DNA from: Pirellulales bacterium
GTDB lineage: Bacteria; Planctomycetota; Planctomycetia; Pirellulales; JAEUIK01
Reading direction: 5' to 3'
Length of the DNA stretch: 64,000 bases
Assembly: GCA_019745975.1 (NCBI GenBank)
Contig: JAIESQ010000084.1
Span: 1 to 64,000 of the forward strand
Positions 18,513 through 30,690 of the stretch are shown piece by piece (within the stretch, counting starts at the first letter, position 1; each line of letters starts with the position of its first letter). Both the position numbers and the translations under genes were made by a program. The notes beneath the pieces are model-generated. The model searched no databases. It saw only the letters and a program-made list of their open reading frames with translations, and was not told the DNA's origin.

Positions 18513-18878
18513 TTACGCGGCGTCGGCCAGCAACTGCTCGATTTTACGAATCAGGGGGGCGTAATGGTAGGGTTTCTGCAAGAACGCGCCGCCAGGGGGC
18601 GCCGTGCGCCGCACGCGGGCGGTCCCGATTAAGATGAGCGGCGTGTGCTGATCGTGCGACGTGGCGGCGAAGCTGGCCGACACTTGCTGCGGCGCGCCGT
18701 TCTCGAGTTCGAGATCGACCACGATCAAATCGGGATGTTCGCAGCGCGCCAGCGCGAGGCCCTCGTCGGCCCGCTGGGCTTCGAGTATCTGCATGCCCCG
18801 GCTTTGCAACACTTCGCGGAGCACCTGGCGCGTTTCGCTCGATTCATCGACAATCAACACACGCGGGGAAGCGGACAA
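18513..18878 (-). CDS. Receiver-only response regulator
   Basis: A 121-residue CheY-like receiver domain with no output domain. Key residues are present: acidic D11/E12, phosphoacceptor D55 (LIVVDLELENG), T86 and K102 (LQKPYHY). The start is set by a perfect AAGGAGG at 18887-18893, eight bases before a TTG at 18878; upstream in-frame ATG codons would ignore that site and add unrelated residues. It precedes the FHA-GAF kinase by about 190 bases and could be its target or a phosphorelay intermediate. Confidence 0.88.
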   Translation of the reverse strand: MSASPRVLIVDESSETRQVLREVLQSRGMQILEAQRADEGLALARCEHPDLIVVDLELENGAPQQVSASFAATSHDQHTPLILIGTARVRRTAPPGGAFLQKPYHYAPLIRKIEQLLADAA

Positions 18879-19255
18879 CGTGGTTACCTCCTTGCGCGTC
18901 GAAAAGGCCGGCCGGCGCCGGGCAATTTCGATCCCGAGCCGATCCTTCGGCCCGGTCTTCCCCCTCAGACTGTCGCTGCCGTTGGAACCGTTTTTTCCGG
19001 CGACGTAGAGCGTCGTCACTGGAGCGTGCCGGCGGGTGGCGCCGACGCGTTAAGCGGTTCCTGCAGCGGGCCGCAGAGCATAGCGAGGGGTTCGTCGCGT
19101 CTCAAGAGCGAAATGACGGTTGATTCTGCCAGCCTAAGTGCTAAGAATACAGCGACTTAAGCAGTGCCGCCGCCAACCGATCAGCTCGCCCAATCGAGTA
19201 TTTCAACCCAGCTTATCGCCCCCTACGCGGGCCAGCCGAAGAGGAAAACTTCCGC
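18879..19255. other. Divergent intergenic region, regulator / M28 peptidase
   Basis: 377 bases hold the AAGGAGG site of the response regulator at one end and GAGGAAAA (about 19239-19246) before the peptidase start at the other. No repeat or confident promoter was seen. Confidence 0.45.
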
Positions 19256-21280
19256 ATGACGATTCGCTACGCGCTTTTGCTACTGGTCGTGGTTTGTCTG
19301 GCCGGGGATGCCGGTCCTGCTGTTGCCGAGGAACGCGCGGCCGACCTGGTGGCCGAGAGCGAGTCCAGGCTTTCGAGCGACGTGACCTATTTGGCGGCCG
19401 ACGAGCAGGAAGGGCGTGGGATTGGCACCGAGGGGCTCGACCGCGCCGCCCAATTCATCGCCGAACAATTCGCTGCTGCCGGGCTCGAGACCAAGCTCTA
19501 CGACGGCGCGCCGTTTCAGCGCTTCAGCATGCGGGTGGGCGCGCGGCTGGGCGAGGGGAATAAGCTCGCTTTCTCGCACGCGCGCGCCGAAGGGGCGGCT
19601 GCCGAGACGATCGATGTCGTCGCCAACGCGTTCACGCCGCTGGCCCTCGGTGGCTCGGGCGACATCGACTTGCCCGTCGTCTTCGCTGGGTACGGCATCA
19701 CCGCGAAGGACTTGAACTACGACGACTACGCGGGCATCGACGCGACCGGCAAGGCGGTGATTGTGCTGCGGCACGAACCGCAGCAGAACAATCCGCACAG
19801 CGCCTTCGACGGCACGCGGCACTCGGAACACGCGCCCTTGGCGCGCAAGGTCTCGAACGCGTATGAGCACGGGGCCGCGGCGGTGATCCTTGTGTCGACG
19901 GAGGAGGGAGCGATCAAGGATCTTCGCGCACCCTTGAAACGCTGGCAGGAGGCGCTCGACAAACTAACCGCCTCGCAGGCCGAGTTCGCCAAGATTGAGC
20001 AACCCAGCTTGCAACAATTGCGCGAGCATCAGGCCAAGGTCAACGAGGCGCTAGCCGAGACCAAGGAGCGCGGTGAGAAGCTGCAGGCCGAGACCGATCC
20101 GCTCCTGGACTTTGGGCGGTCGGCGGGCGAAGACGGTGGTCGCGATTTCCCGGTCGTGCATTGTCGACGTGAGGTGGTCGACAAACTATTGCAAGCGTCG
20201 CTCGGCAAGTCGCTCGCCGAGCTGGAACTAGAAATTGACAATGGTCCCGCGCCGCATTCGGCCGAGCTGCCCGGTTGGCGCGTGCAGGGTCAGATTCGAG
20301 TCGAGCGGCAAGACGCCGAAGTGAAGAATGTCGTCGCAGTGCTCCCCGGCGAAGGGCCGCACGCCGAGGAAACGATCGTCATCGGCGCGCATTATGATCA
20401 TTTGGGCAATGGCGGTCCTGGATCACTGGCGCCCGGTGTGAAGGAAATCCACAATGGTGCCGACGACAACGGTTCGGGCACGGCTGCTTTATTGGAAGTG
20501 GCGCGCCGCCTGGCCGCGCGACCGCAGAAACTGCCGCGACGGATCGTGTTTGTCGCGTTTACCGGCGAGGAGCGCGGGCTGATCGGCAGCGCCCGCTACG
20601 TGCGCGATCCGCTGGTGCCGCTCGACAAGACGATCGCCATGCTCAATATGGACATGGTCGGCCGGCTCGACGACGACAAGCTGATCATTTACGGCACCGG
20701 CACGGCTGATTTGCTCGAGCAGACGGTCGACCGGTTGAACGAGCAGTATGGCTTCAAGATCACCAAGCAGCCGGGGGGCTTCGGGCCGAGCGATCAATCG
20801 TCGTTCTATGCCAAGAAGATTCCGGTGCTGCACTTCTTTACGGGCACGCATTCCGACTATCACCGGCCGAGCGACGACTCGAACAAGATCAACTTGCCCG
20901 GCATGCGGCGCGTGGCCGAGATGGTGGCCGACACTGCCGTGGCGCTGGCCGAAGAGGAGAAGGTGCCCGAGTACAAAGCGACGGGGCGCCAGGCCACGAT
21001 GGGAGGAGGTGGCGATCGTCCGTACTTCGGCAGTATTCCCGACTTCAGCCAGGAGCGGCCGGGCTATGCCCTATCGGGGGTGACCAAGGATGGGCCGGCC
21101 GAGAAGGCGGGGCTGCAAGCCGGCGACATTATTGTGCAGTTGGGCGAGAGCAAGGTGGGCAACCTGGAAGATTTCGACAGTGCGTTGCGCAAGTTCAAGG
21201 CTGGCGACCGCGTCAAAGTGGTCGTCGAGCGCGGCGACAAGAAGGTCGAGGTGGAAGTGACGCTCGATCCGCCGAAATAA
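19256..21280 (+). CDS. Exported M28-family metallopeptidase with PA and PDZ domains
   Basis: A 674-residue zinc exopeptidase with a signal peptide ending near AVAEE. A PA-like insert (about 130-350) includes a predicted coiled segment around residues 222-285. Zinc ligands of M28 are visible: GAHYDHLG (about 377), NGADDNGSG (about 400), TGEERGLIGS (about 437), NMDMVGR (about 465) and GTHSDYHRPSDD (about 530). A PDZ domain (about 590-670; GVTKDGPAEKAGLQAGDIIV) ends the protein. It probably degrades peptides in the periplasm. It heads a run of closely spaced plus-strand genes through 26891. Confidence 0.93.
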   Translation: MTIRYALLLLVVVCLAGDAGPAVAEERAADLVAESESRLSSDVTYLAADEQEGRGIGTEGLDRAAQFIAEQFAAAGLETKLYDGAPFQRFSMRVGARLGEGNKLAFSHARAEGAAAETIDVVANAFTPLALGGSGDIDLPVVFAGYGITAKDLNYDDYAGIDATGKAVIVLRHEPQQNNPHSAFDGTRHSEHAPLARKVSNAYEHGAAAVILVSTEEGAIKDLRAPLKRWQEALDKLTASQAEFAKIEQPSLQQLREHQAKVNEALAETKERGEKLQAETDPLLDFGRSAGEDGGRDFPVVHCRREVVDKLLQASLGKSLAELELEIDNGPAPHSAELPGWRVQGQIRVERQDAEVKNVVAVLPGEGPHAEETIVIGAHYDHLGNGGPGSLAPGVKEIHNGADDNGSGTAALLEVARRLAARPQKLPRRIVFVAFTGEERGLIGSARYVRDPLVPLDKTIAMLNMDMVGRLDDDKLIIYGTGTADLLEQTVDRLNEQYGFKITKQPGGFGPSDQSSFYAKKIPVLHFFTGTHSDYHRPSDDSNKINLPGMRRVAEMVADTAVALAEEEKVPEYKATGRQATMGGGGDRPYFGSIPDFSQERPGYALSGVTKDGPAEKAGLQAGDIIVQLGESKVGNLEDFDSALRKFKAGDRVKVVVERGDKKVEVEVTLDPPK

Positions 21281-21331
21281 GCCAGGGCCAGCCGGCACAC
21301 GCGAGCCATGGGGCGCGAGGATCGCCGAGCG

Positions 21332-22174
21332 ATGCCGTCCAGTTTTTCCAACGATGCCGAGTTCAGCAAGCTCCTGGCCGGGCGCGAAGACGTGGCGCTT
21401 GTCGGGCTGATGCTCGAACTGGCTACCGACGCCGCGCCGGATCTCAACGCCGAGAAGTGTCAAGCGCAACTGCAGCAACTGGGAGCCAAGGCGCGGCAAC
21501 GAATCGCCGCGCTGCCGCGGGGAGAAGCGTTGCGCGACAGGTTGGCCGCGATTAGCCGGTTGCTCTACGTCGACGAGGGCTTCCGCGGCAATCGCGACGA
21601 ATACTACGACCCGCGGAACAGTCTGCTGCATGAGGTGGTTGAGCGGCGGTTGGGCATTCCGATCACGCTGGCAATCGTTTATCAGGCTGTAGCAGCTTCC
21701 GCCGGAGTCGACGTGCAGGGCGTCGGCGCGCCGGGGCACTTCGTGCTGCGAGCCGAAGATGATGCATCGAGCTGGTACGTCGATCCGTTCGGGGGCGGCG
21801 ACGTGCTCGATGCCGCGGCGTGCCGCCAGCGGATTGAAGAGATGACCGGCCAGGCCTGTGTGGTTGGTCCCGAAGACCTGCCGGCGGCAACGACCGCCGA
21901 AATCGCGGTGCGCGTGCTGCGGAATTTGAAGGCCGCTTACGCGCTCGAAGAGCAATGGTGCGAGGCGCTGGCCGTGCAGGAGCGACTCGTGCTGTTGCTA
22001 CCCGACGCGCCGTTGGAACGGCGCGATCTGGGTTTGGTCTATTTGCGGAGCGGGAAGCCACATGCGGCGCTGTCGACGCTCGAAGAGTTTTCGCGTGACT
22101 GTGCCCCGCAAGAAGCCCGGCAGTTAGCTCCCTACTTGCGCACGGCGCGGCGCATGGTCGCCGAGATGAACTGA
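21332..22174 (+). CDS. SirB1-type transglutaminase-like/TPR protein
   Basis: A 280-residue protein of the SirB1 (UPF0162) family. The N-terminal region (DAEFSKLLAGREDVALVGL), the central NSLLHEVVERRLGIPITLAI, and the GHFVLR segment match the transglutaminase-like fold; the C-terminal third looks TPR-like (EEQWCEALAVQERLVLLLPD). ATG at 21332 fits the family start MPxxFxxDxEF and has GAGG ten bases upstream; ATG at 21308 is in frame. Biochemical role is unknown. It sits 51 bases after the M28 gene. Confidence 0.88.
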   Translation: MPSSFSNDAEFSKLLAGREDVALVGLMLELATDAAPDLNAEKCQAQLQQLGAKARQRIAALPRGEALRDRLAAISRLLYVDEGFRGNRDEYYDPRNSLLHEVVERRLGIPITLAIVYQAVAASAGVDVQGVGAPGHFVLRAEDDASSWYVDPFGGGDVLDAAACRQRIEEMTGQACVVGPEDLPAATTAEIAVRVLRNLKAAYALEEQWCEALAVQERLVLLLPDAPLERRDLGLVYLRSGKPHAALSTLEEFSRDCAPQEARQLAPYLRTARRMVAEMN

Positions 22175-22219
22175 CATCGGACGAATCCGCGCCCCGTTTT
22201 CAGCCACGGAAGGCCCAAC

Positions 22220-23560
22220 ATGACCGAACTCGCCGGCCGCCGCGTGACGGTGCTGGGCTTGGGGCGACATGGTGGCGGAGTTGGCGCTGCGCGGTTTCTG
22301 GCCCGGCGTGGCGCGCGCGTCACGGTTAGCGACCAACTAGCGGCCGAGGAATTAGCCGAACCGCTGCGCGCCTTGGCTGATGTAAAGATCGAGCGGTTTT
22401 CGCTGGGGGGCCACCGGCAGCGCGACGTGCGCGAGGCGGAGCTCGTCGTCGTCAATCCGGCGGTGCGTCCCGACCATCCGCTCGTGGCCCAAGCTGCCGC
22501 GCTGGGTGTTTCGCTCAGTAGTGAAATCGAGTTGTTCTTGCGTGCCTGCCCGGCGCCATGCATCGGTGTCACTGGCACGAATGGCAAGTCGACAACCGCC
22601 ACGCTGATTGCAGAGATGATTCGCGCTGACGGTCGCCGCTCGTGGCTAGGAGGCAATCTTGGTGGAAGCTTGTTGGATTTCGTCGACGAGATGTCGGCCG
22701 ACGATTGGGTTGTGCTCGAACTGAGCAGCTTTCAGCTTGCGCGGTTGCCCGGCGATTGCCCTGGGCCATCGATCGCCGTGGTGACCAACTGCACACCCAA
22801 CCACTTGGACTGGCACGGCACGTGGGACGCGTATGTGGCAGCGAAGCAGCGGTTGCTGCGGCTGCAACCCGCCGGCGGGATCGCCATCGTCAACCTCGAC
22901 GACAGCCAGCTCGCCGCGTGGCGCGGCTGCGCGCCAGGAGCATTTCAATGCGCCGATGAGTTATCCGCAGAGCCGGCCACGCGTGATTGGCCACTCCATT
23001 TGCGCGACAACGCGAAGCTGGCTGCCGCGGCGGCGCGGGCCGGGGGCGTGCCAGAGGCGGCGATCGCAAGGGGCCTGGCAAACTTCCGCCCTCTCGAGCA
23101 CCGGCAGCAGGTGATCGGTGCGATCACTGGCCGCACATTTGTCGACGATTCGAAGGCCACCACGCCCGAGGCGACGATCGCGGCGCTGGCGGCGCACAGC
23201 GAGCCGGTGTGGCTGCTGTTGGGCGGCACCGACAAACAGTGCGACTTCGCGCCCTTGGCGACGGTCGCCGCTCGGCACACAAAAGGTATCGCTTGCTTTG
23301 GGATGGTAGGGGCCCGCCTGGCTGCTGAGTTGGCAAGCCGAGCCCCCGGTCTGGTGGTTTCCCGTCACACTACGCTCGACGACGCACTGGGTTGGTGTTG
23401 GCGCCAATCGGCCGCCGGCGAGACGATTCTGCTCTCGCCCGGGTGTGCGAGCCATGACCAATACTTCGACTACGTGGCTCGCGCGCGGCACTTTCGCGAT
23501 CTCGTGCGCGACCTGCCAAGCTCGTTTGCACCGGCCAACAGCGGACGGCTCTCGCCCTGA
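22220..23560 (+). CDS. murD: UDP-N-acetylmuramoyl-L-alanine--D-glutamate ligase MurD
   Basis: A 446-residue Mur ligase that adds D-Glu to UDP-MurNAc-L-Ala in the cytoplasm. Domain 1 has VLGLGRHGGGVGAARFL; the ATP site GVTGTNGKSTTATLI lies near residues 114-128; NCTPNHLDWHGTWDAYVAAK and FVDDSKATTPEATIAAL are the central and C-terminal Mur motifs, and LLLGGTDKQCDF is typical of MurD. It is an isolated mur gene here rather than part of a dcw cluster, and it supports a peptidoglycan-synthesising planctomycete. Confidence 0.95.
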   Translation: MTELAGRRVTVLGLGRHGGGVGAARFLARRGARVTVSDQLAAEELAEPLRALADVKIERFSLGGHRQRDVREAELVVVNPAVRPDHPLVAQAAALGVSLSSEIELFLRACPAPCIGVTGTNGKSTTATLIAEMIRADGRRSWLGGNLGGSLLDFVDEMSADDWVVLELSSFQLARLPGDCPGPSIAVVTNCTPNHLDWHGTWDAYVAAKQRLLRLQPAGGIAIVNLDDSQLAAWRGCAPGAFQCADELSAEPATRDWPLHLRDNAKLAAAAARAGGVPEAAIARGLANFRPLEHRQQVIGAITGRTFVDDSKATTPEATIAALAAHSEPVWLLLGGTDKQCDFAPLATVAARHTKGIACFGMVGARLAAELASRAPGLVVSRHTTLDDALGWCWRQSAAGETILLSPGCASHDQYFDYVARARHFRDLVRDLPSSFAPANSGRLSP

Positions 23561-23591
23561 CGAGCACTCTTGACCTGCTATAATCAGGCGA

Positions 23592-23906
23592 ATGTTCGGG
23601 AAGCGTGAACGCTTTAATCCGTTTTACGTGCTGTTGATCGGCGCCGGCATCGCCTTCTCGGTGACCGCCTGCGCCTATGGCGTCATGGCGTTCCGCGCGC
23701 TGCGAGTGGGCGCGCCGCAAGTCGAGGCGGCCGGCCAAGGTGGGCTGCTGGTCTTTCTCGATCAGTATGGCGCGGCGATCATGGGCATCGAGCTCGTCGT
23801 GCTAGGAATTTGCACATTCTGTGCCATGGCGCTCGACAGCGCGCGGAGCCGCTCCGTACCGCCAAGCGCGAACAATGCTGGTGCGAATTCTGGAATCAAC
23901 CGGTAA
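23592..23906 (+). CDS. Small two-helix membrane protein
   Basis: A 104-residue protein with two predicted transmembrane helices (about 10-36, FYVLLIGAGIAFSVTACAYG; and about 58-85, GAAIMGIELVVLGICTFCAM) and a hydrophilic Ser/Asn-rich tail. I do not recognise a family. Position between murD (31 bases) and ligA (50 bases) and its hydrophobic organisation make it a credible gene. Confidence 0.72.
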   Translation: MFGKRERFNPFYVLLIGAGIAFSVTACAYGVMAFRALRVGAPQVEAAGQGGLLVFLDQYGAAIMGIELVVLGICTFCAMALDSARSRSVPPSANNAGANSGINR

Positions 23907-23946
23907 CTTCTTGCAAGGCGTTTCCTCTCGCAGTCGTACTGCCTGA

Positions 23947-26887
<2,941 letters not shown>

Positions 26888-26891
<4 letters not shown>

Positions 26892-27037
26892 GGTGTGCGA
26901 AGCACACCACGCTCGCGCAAGATGAGGCGGACTCCATGGTGCGTTTCACGCACGCGACGGACGCTTGTAGGGTGTGCGAAGCACACCGCGATCGCACAAG
27001 GTCGCGTGGCGTTCATGGTGCGTTTCACGCACCCTAC
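26888..27037. repeat. Duplicated inverted-repeat unit, 79-bp period
   Basis: gtagggtgtgcgaagcacac occurs at 26888 and again at 26967, each followed about 46-50 bases later by a form of catggtgcgtttcacgcac (complete as catggtgcgtttcacgcacc at 27014, ending in ctac at 27037). Arms of this type pair across the unit (gtagggtg with caccctac). The first copy supplies the stop codon of the preceding ATPase gene. Confidence 0.7.
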
Positions 27038-27069
27038 AAATTGGCGAACCGCGCTTGAGTACGACCGCG

Positions 27070-27381
27070 CTAGCGCTTCTCGTCGCCGAAACCGAGGTTC
27101 GCCAGCACGTCGTTGGCGGCGTCGCGCAGGTGATCGGCCGTCGAGTCGCCAAGAATTTGCGACTTGTCGGCTTTGACGATCGCCGCCACGAGCGACTTAT
27201 GCTCGTTCCAGTCGTTGGGTGTGAACTTGCGGACATCGACGTACGACTCGCTGAAACTGGCCGTCAGCTTGGGAACCAGTTCGAAGCCTTCGTTCGTCTG
27301 CACGACGTGGTACTTGAGCGACGTGAAGATTGCGGCACCGCCAACGACACAACCGGCTGCAAACGATCCGGCTCTACCCAT
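27070..27381 (-). CDS. Small conserved protein with N-terminal membrane segment
   Basis: A 103-residue protein. Residues 7-22 (FAAGCVVGGAAIFTSL) form a hydrophobic segment consistent with a membrane anchor, followed by YHVVQTNEGFELVPK, a motif I have the impression of seeing in planctomycete hypotheticals, and a helical C-terminus. No function known. It is convergent with the repeat unit upstream of it. Confidence 0.72.
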   Translation of the reverse strand: MGRAGSFAAGCVVGGAAIFTSLKYHVVQTNEGFELVPKLTASFSESYVDVRKFTPNDWNEHKSLVAAIVKADKSQILGDSTADHLRDAANDVLANLGFGDEKR

Positions 27382-27457
27382 AACTAATCTCCTAATCCAG
27401 GGTGCTCAGGTTGGCCTGATGCGGCGCGTGGCTCGACGCTGCCTCGGCATGGCGCCG

Positions 27458-27641
27458 CTAGCCCGCATTTCTCACCAGCCATCTGCTACGCGGAGCCCAA
27501 GTCCTTGGATGGCGGCGTCTCCGGGTGCGTCTCGATCCTCAACGTATGAGCCAATACGCTTCCGGTCGATCCACACCCTGCTTCTTGCCATCCAAGCACT
27601 TAACTCCGCTCGCGACGAAGTTGGTGAGAAATGCGGGCTAG
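27458..27641. mobile_element. MITE-like element, copy 1 (184 bp)
   Basis: The element is bounded by perfect 20-bp inverted repeats, ctagcccgcatttctcacca (27458-27477) and its reverse complement (27622-27641). A second copy of identical length at 30979-31162 differs at only three positions. No transposase is encoded. CTAG at both ends may be a 4-bp target duplication, which would make the true inverted repeats 16 bp; as CTAG is its own complement the two readings cannot be separated here. Confidence 0.85.
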
Positions 27642-27866
27642 CATGACAGCGTGTCAGTGGGGCGGGTGAGTGCGCCGTTGCGATGGCTCCAGCGCGGGGG
27701 GCAGATGGTAGCCGATGCGGCGTCTGCCGCACAACCCGACTTTGCCGTCGCAAGCTTGCGGTGCGATTGACCACCTGAGCATCGGCAGCTAGAGTCCTCC
27801 CGCGCGAACGCTTGCGACAAGGGTAGTTCGCCCGGCGTTCTCTATTCTTGACGCCTGTGTTGAACC

Positions 27867-29246
27867 ATGACGGACACCACACGCCGCACTGTGGCGCTGG
27901 GCTGGCAGCTCGAGGCTGCCGAAGTCGTTTTGTTGGAAGTCAGCGGTAGCGACGGGCACTTGTCAAAGGTCGTCGACGCGATCGACAGCGCCCGAGCACT
28001 CTTCCTCTCTTGCGACGCGGTCAGTCGCCTGTGGGACCGTGCCATCGGCGGCTCGCCGCGACGGTTCCGCTCTGCCGCCCGCGAGGACGAAGCCTGGCAG
28101 GGTCTGGCGGAATTGCTGGCGGCCGTGCGGCGCTTTCTCGACCGGGATGGGGTGCTCTTCTGCCGGCTCGACTTGCCGTCGCCGGCGTGCCGGGTGGCGA
28201 AGCCGATTGAGCATGCGCTCTTCCCGCGGTCTGCAAAAATCGATTGCTACGACGCGTTGGCGCAGTTACATCCTTTGCTTGGCGAGTTGGCGGCCGGTCG
28301 CGGCGCGGTGGCCGAACCTGATGTCGAATTGGTCGATGCAGCCCATCCAGCGCGCGGCTATCTGGCTCAGTTTCATGGGGCGATGGCCCCAGCGATTGCC
28401 TGGCGCGATGCGGCCAGTGCCGGTCGGGTGTTGGCGAGCACGCCGACGGGATTGGCCGTAGCGGCGGCGGCCGAGCGCGTCGTCTGTGTCCCCCGGTTGG
28501 CGCGCAGCGACCCGGGTCTAGAAGCCGCGATCCTCTTGGAAGTCATCGACGCGCTGTCCGCCGGCGGGCAGCGTCTGACGATCCCCGTGGCGCGGCGATC
28601 TCCCGCGCCGCATAGCACGGGATCGCTTCACTCGGCGCGCGTGCCGCGACTCGAAGCCTTGCGGCGGCAGGAAACGGAGTTGACTCGGCAGATCGCAGCG
28701 CTTGAAGTGCAGCGCTCCGCCCTGGCGACGCGGCGCGAATTGGCGGAGCGTCATTGGCTCAATCCATCGCAGGCTGGCTCCGAACCGCTGGCCACGCGGC
28801 TTGAGTATTTACTGGCCTTGCTGGGCTTCCTGGGACTGCAAGGACAGCCAACCTGGAAGCTGGACGAGACGACCGCCAACTTGGGCGACACGGTGCCTGC
28901 TCTGGGCGTGGCGCAACCTGAACCGTACGCGCGCGGGTCGATCGAACTGAATGACAAAGACCATATTTCGGTCGTGTGGCTGAATCGTTCCGTGTCGACC
29001 GATCAAGCCGACGCAGAGGATCCGACTGTGCGTCAGGCGGTCGACGTCGCCAGCGCCGTGGGCGCAGTCGTTGTACCGCTGCCTGAGTTGTCGCGCGCGG
29101 CGTCGGCGCTGGTGCTAGCCGGCGGCAACGAAGACGTGGCGCGGGCGATTCGCAAGTCGCTCTTGGAAGCGTCCGGGGTGTTTCGCTTTTCACCGGGCGC
29201 GGCGCTACTGACCAAGGCCGAGCGCAAACTGCTACAAGCCGGCTAA
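27867..29246 (+). CDS. Large hypothetical protein with coiled coil
   Basis: A 459-residue protein that I do not recognise. It is acidic/Ala-rich and cytoplasmic by composition, without signal or membrane segments. Residues about 262-300 (VPRLEALRRQETELTRQIAAL and following) form a coiled coil. The C-terminal 150 residues are richer in Val/Leu/Ser. The gene has the GC-rich codon pattern of its neighbours and lies alone between two copies of the MITE-like element, convergent with the Gly/His-rich gene. Confidence 0.62.
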   Translation: MTDTTRRTVALGWQLEAAEVVLLEVSGSDGHLSKVVDAIDSARALFLSCDAVSRLWDRAIGGSPRRFRSAAREDEAWQGLAELLAAVRRFLDRDGVLFCRLDLPSPACRVAKPIEHALFPRSAKIDCYDALAQLHPLLGELAAGRGAVAEPDVELVDAAHPARGYLAQFHGAMAPAIAWRDAASAGRVLASTPTGLAVAAAAERVVCVPRLARSDPGLEAAILLEVIDALSAGGQRLTIPVARRSPAPHSTGSLHSARVPRLEALRRQETELTRQIAALEVQRSALATRRELAERHWLNPSQAGSEPLATRLEYLLALLGFLGLQGQPTWKLDETTANLGDTVPALGVAQPEPYARGSIELNDKDHISVVWLNRSVSTDQADAEDPTVRQAVDVASAVGAVVVPLPELSRAASALVLAGGNEDVARAIRKSLLEASGVFRFSPGAALLTKAERKLLQAG

Positions 29247-29289
29247 CGCGCAGCAGAGCATTAGAACTGTCGCCCAGCCCCTCGCTTCT

Positions 29290-30690
29290 TTAGGGTGCCG
29301 CACTGGCGGCTGGCTCCGCCGGCGCGGTCGACACACCTTCGGCGCCGAGGGTGGGCGGCTCGCCCAGCATCACGCCGCGGAGTCGCTTCGCGAGCTCGTC
29401 CTGGGGCGCGAGTCTGACGACTTCGTCGAGCTTCCTGACAGCGTGCTCCTTGTAGCCCAAGTACCCGTAGTGATAGCCGAGCAGGAACAGATTCGCCGGG
29501 TTGTCGGCTTCGCCCTTGACTGCTTTTTCGAGCGTTTTCAACTGCGCGGCGTAGTCGCTCGAACTACTGTAGAGCTCCTTGTAATTGGCGACGACGACGT
29601 TCCATTGCTCCTCGGGCAGCATCGCGAGGCCCTGTTGCACAGCGCCGGCGGCCTCGTCGAATTGACCGTCGGCGAAGAGGGCCTGGGCGAGCATCAGCAC
29701 GAGCACGCCATTTTGTGGATCGTCGACCAGGGCATGCCGCCACGATTGGATGGCGGCTTTGTAATTTCGCGCCTTAAACTCCACTTCACCTTGTTGGGCA
29801 AACTGGCCGCCGGCCGCAGCCAACTGCGTGGTCGGCTGAGCTGGGGTGGCAACGGGCGGGCCAGTTACGTAACTGTAGTTGCCATACGAATAGGGGCTGA
29901 ACCCGTAGCCGTAGTAGCCCAACCCGCCGTATCCGTAGTAGGGGAAAACGCGCTGGTAGCAGTTCCCGTAGTACGGATACCCAACGCGATAACCGTAGCC
30001 GTACGGGCCGAGGCCTAGGAACGGGAATCCAAAGCCGCCAAAGAACGGCGAGAAGAAGAACACCGAGTGATGCCGGCCGCCGTGATTCCAGTTCCAGCGT
30101 GGATAGTGGTTGAGCGCCGAGTTGACACCGCGATGGTGGCCGACGCTGGCGTTGATTCCGCCATGATGGTGAGCGACCCCTGCTCCCGCGGTAGTGCCGC
30201 CGTGTCCGAGGTTGGCGCCAACGTTCGCACCGCCGCCACTTAAATGGCGATGGCTGAAGGTGGCGCCGTTGTGGTGCGTCGCGGCAGCGCCAGCCCCGCC
30301 ACTAAAACTACCGCTGTGCCGCGCCGTAAAACCGCCATTCAGGCTCCCGCTATGGCGACCCGAGTTTGAGCCGCCCAAATTGCCGCCTGAGAACCCACTG
30401 TGGTGGCTGCCTGAGAAATGGTGTCCCCCCGAATAGTGTCCACCACTGAAGCCGCCGAAACCACTGTGATGCCCTCCACTGAAGCCGCCAAAACCGCCGT
30501 GATGCCCTCCACTAAACCCGCCGAAGCCTCCATGGTGGCCACCTCCGTGGCCACCTCCGTGGCCACCTCCGTGGCCACCTCCGTGGCCACCTCCATGCCC
30601 ACCCCCGTGGCCTTGAGCTTGGACGGTGGACAATTGGACAAATGACACTCCAGCGATAAGCAACACCGCAAGGAATTTTGCGCCACACAT
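29290..30690 (-). CDS. Secreted Gly/His-rich TPR protein
   Basis: A 466-residue protein with a signal peptide (MCGAKFLAVLLIAGVSFVQL). Residues about 27-55 are six HGGG-type repeats encoded by a 12-bp tandem repeat (around 30538-30605), then GGFGGFSGGHH repeats, Gly/His/Asn-rich linker, and a Tyr/Gly-rich stretch (about 220-280). The C-terminal part (about 290-440) contains TPR-like helices (FKARNYKAAIQSWRHALVDD). His density suggests possible divalent-metal binding, an inference. The tandem repeat is likely to vary in copy number. Confidence 0.82.
   Translation of the reverse strand: MCGAKFLAVLLIAGVSFVQLSTVQAQGHGGGHGGGHGGGHGGGHGGGHGGGHHGGFGGFSGGHHGGFGGFSGGHHSGFGGFSGGHYSGGHHFSGSHHSGFSGGNLGGSNSGRHSGSLNGGFTARHSGSFSGGAGAAATHHNGATFSHRHLSGGGANVGANLGHGGTTAGAGVAHHHGGINASVGHHRGVNSALNHYPRWNWNHGGRHHSVFFFSPFFGGFGFPFLGLGPYGYGYRVGYPYYGNCYQRVFPYYGYGGLGYYGYGFSPYSYGNYSYVTGPPVATPAQPTTQLAAAGGQFAQQGEVEFKARNYKAAIQSWRHALVDDPQNGVLVLMLAQALFADGQFDEAAGAVQQGLAMLPEEQWNVVVANYKELYSSSSDYAAQLKTLEKAVKGEADNPANLFLLGYHYGYLGYKEHAVRKLDEVVRLAPQDELAKRLRGVMLGEPPTLGAEGVSTAPAEPAASAAP

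Noticed and set aside
27458-27641. Small gene inside the MITE-like element
   Set aside because: Open frames inside it have no ribosome binding site or recognisable content and are shared only because the DNA is repeated.
30538-30610. Non-coding minisatellite
   Set aside because: The 12-bp repeat is in frame inside a gene and encodes HGGG repeats.
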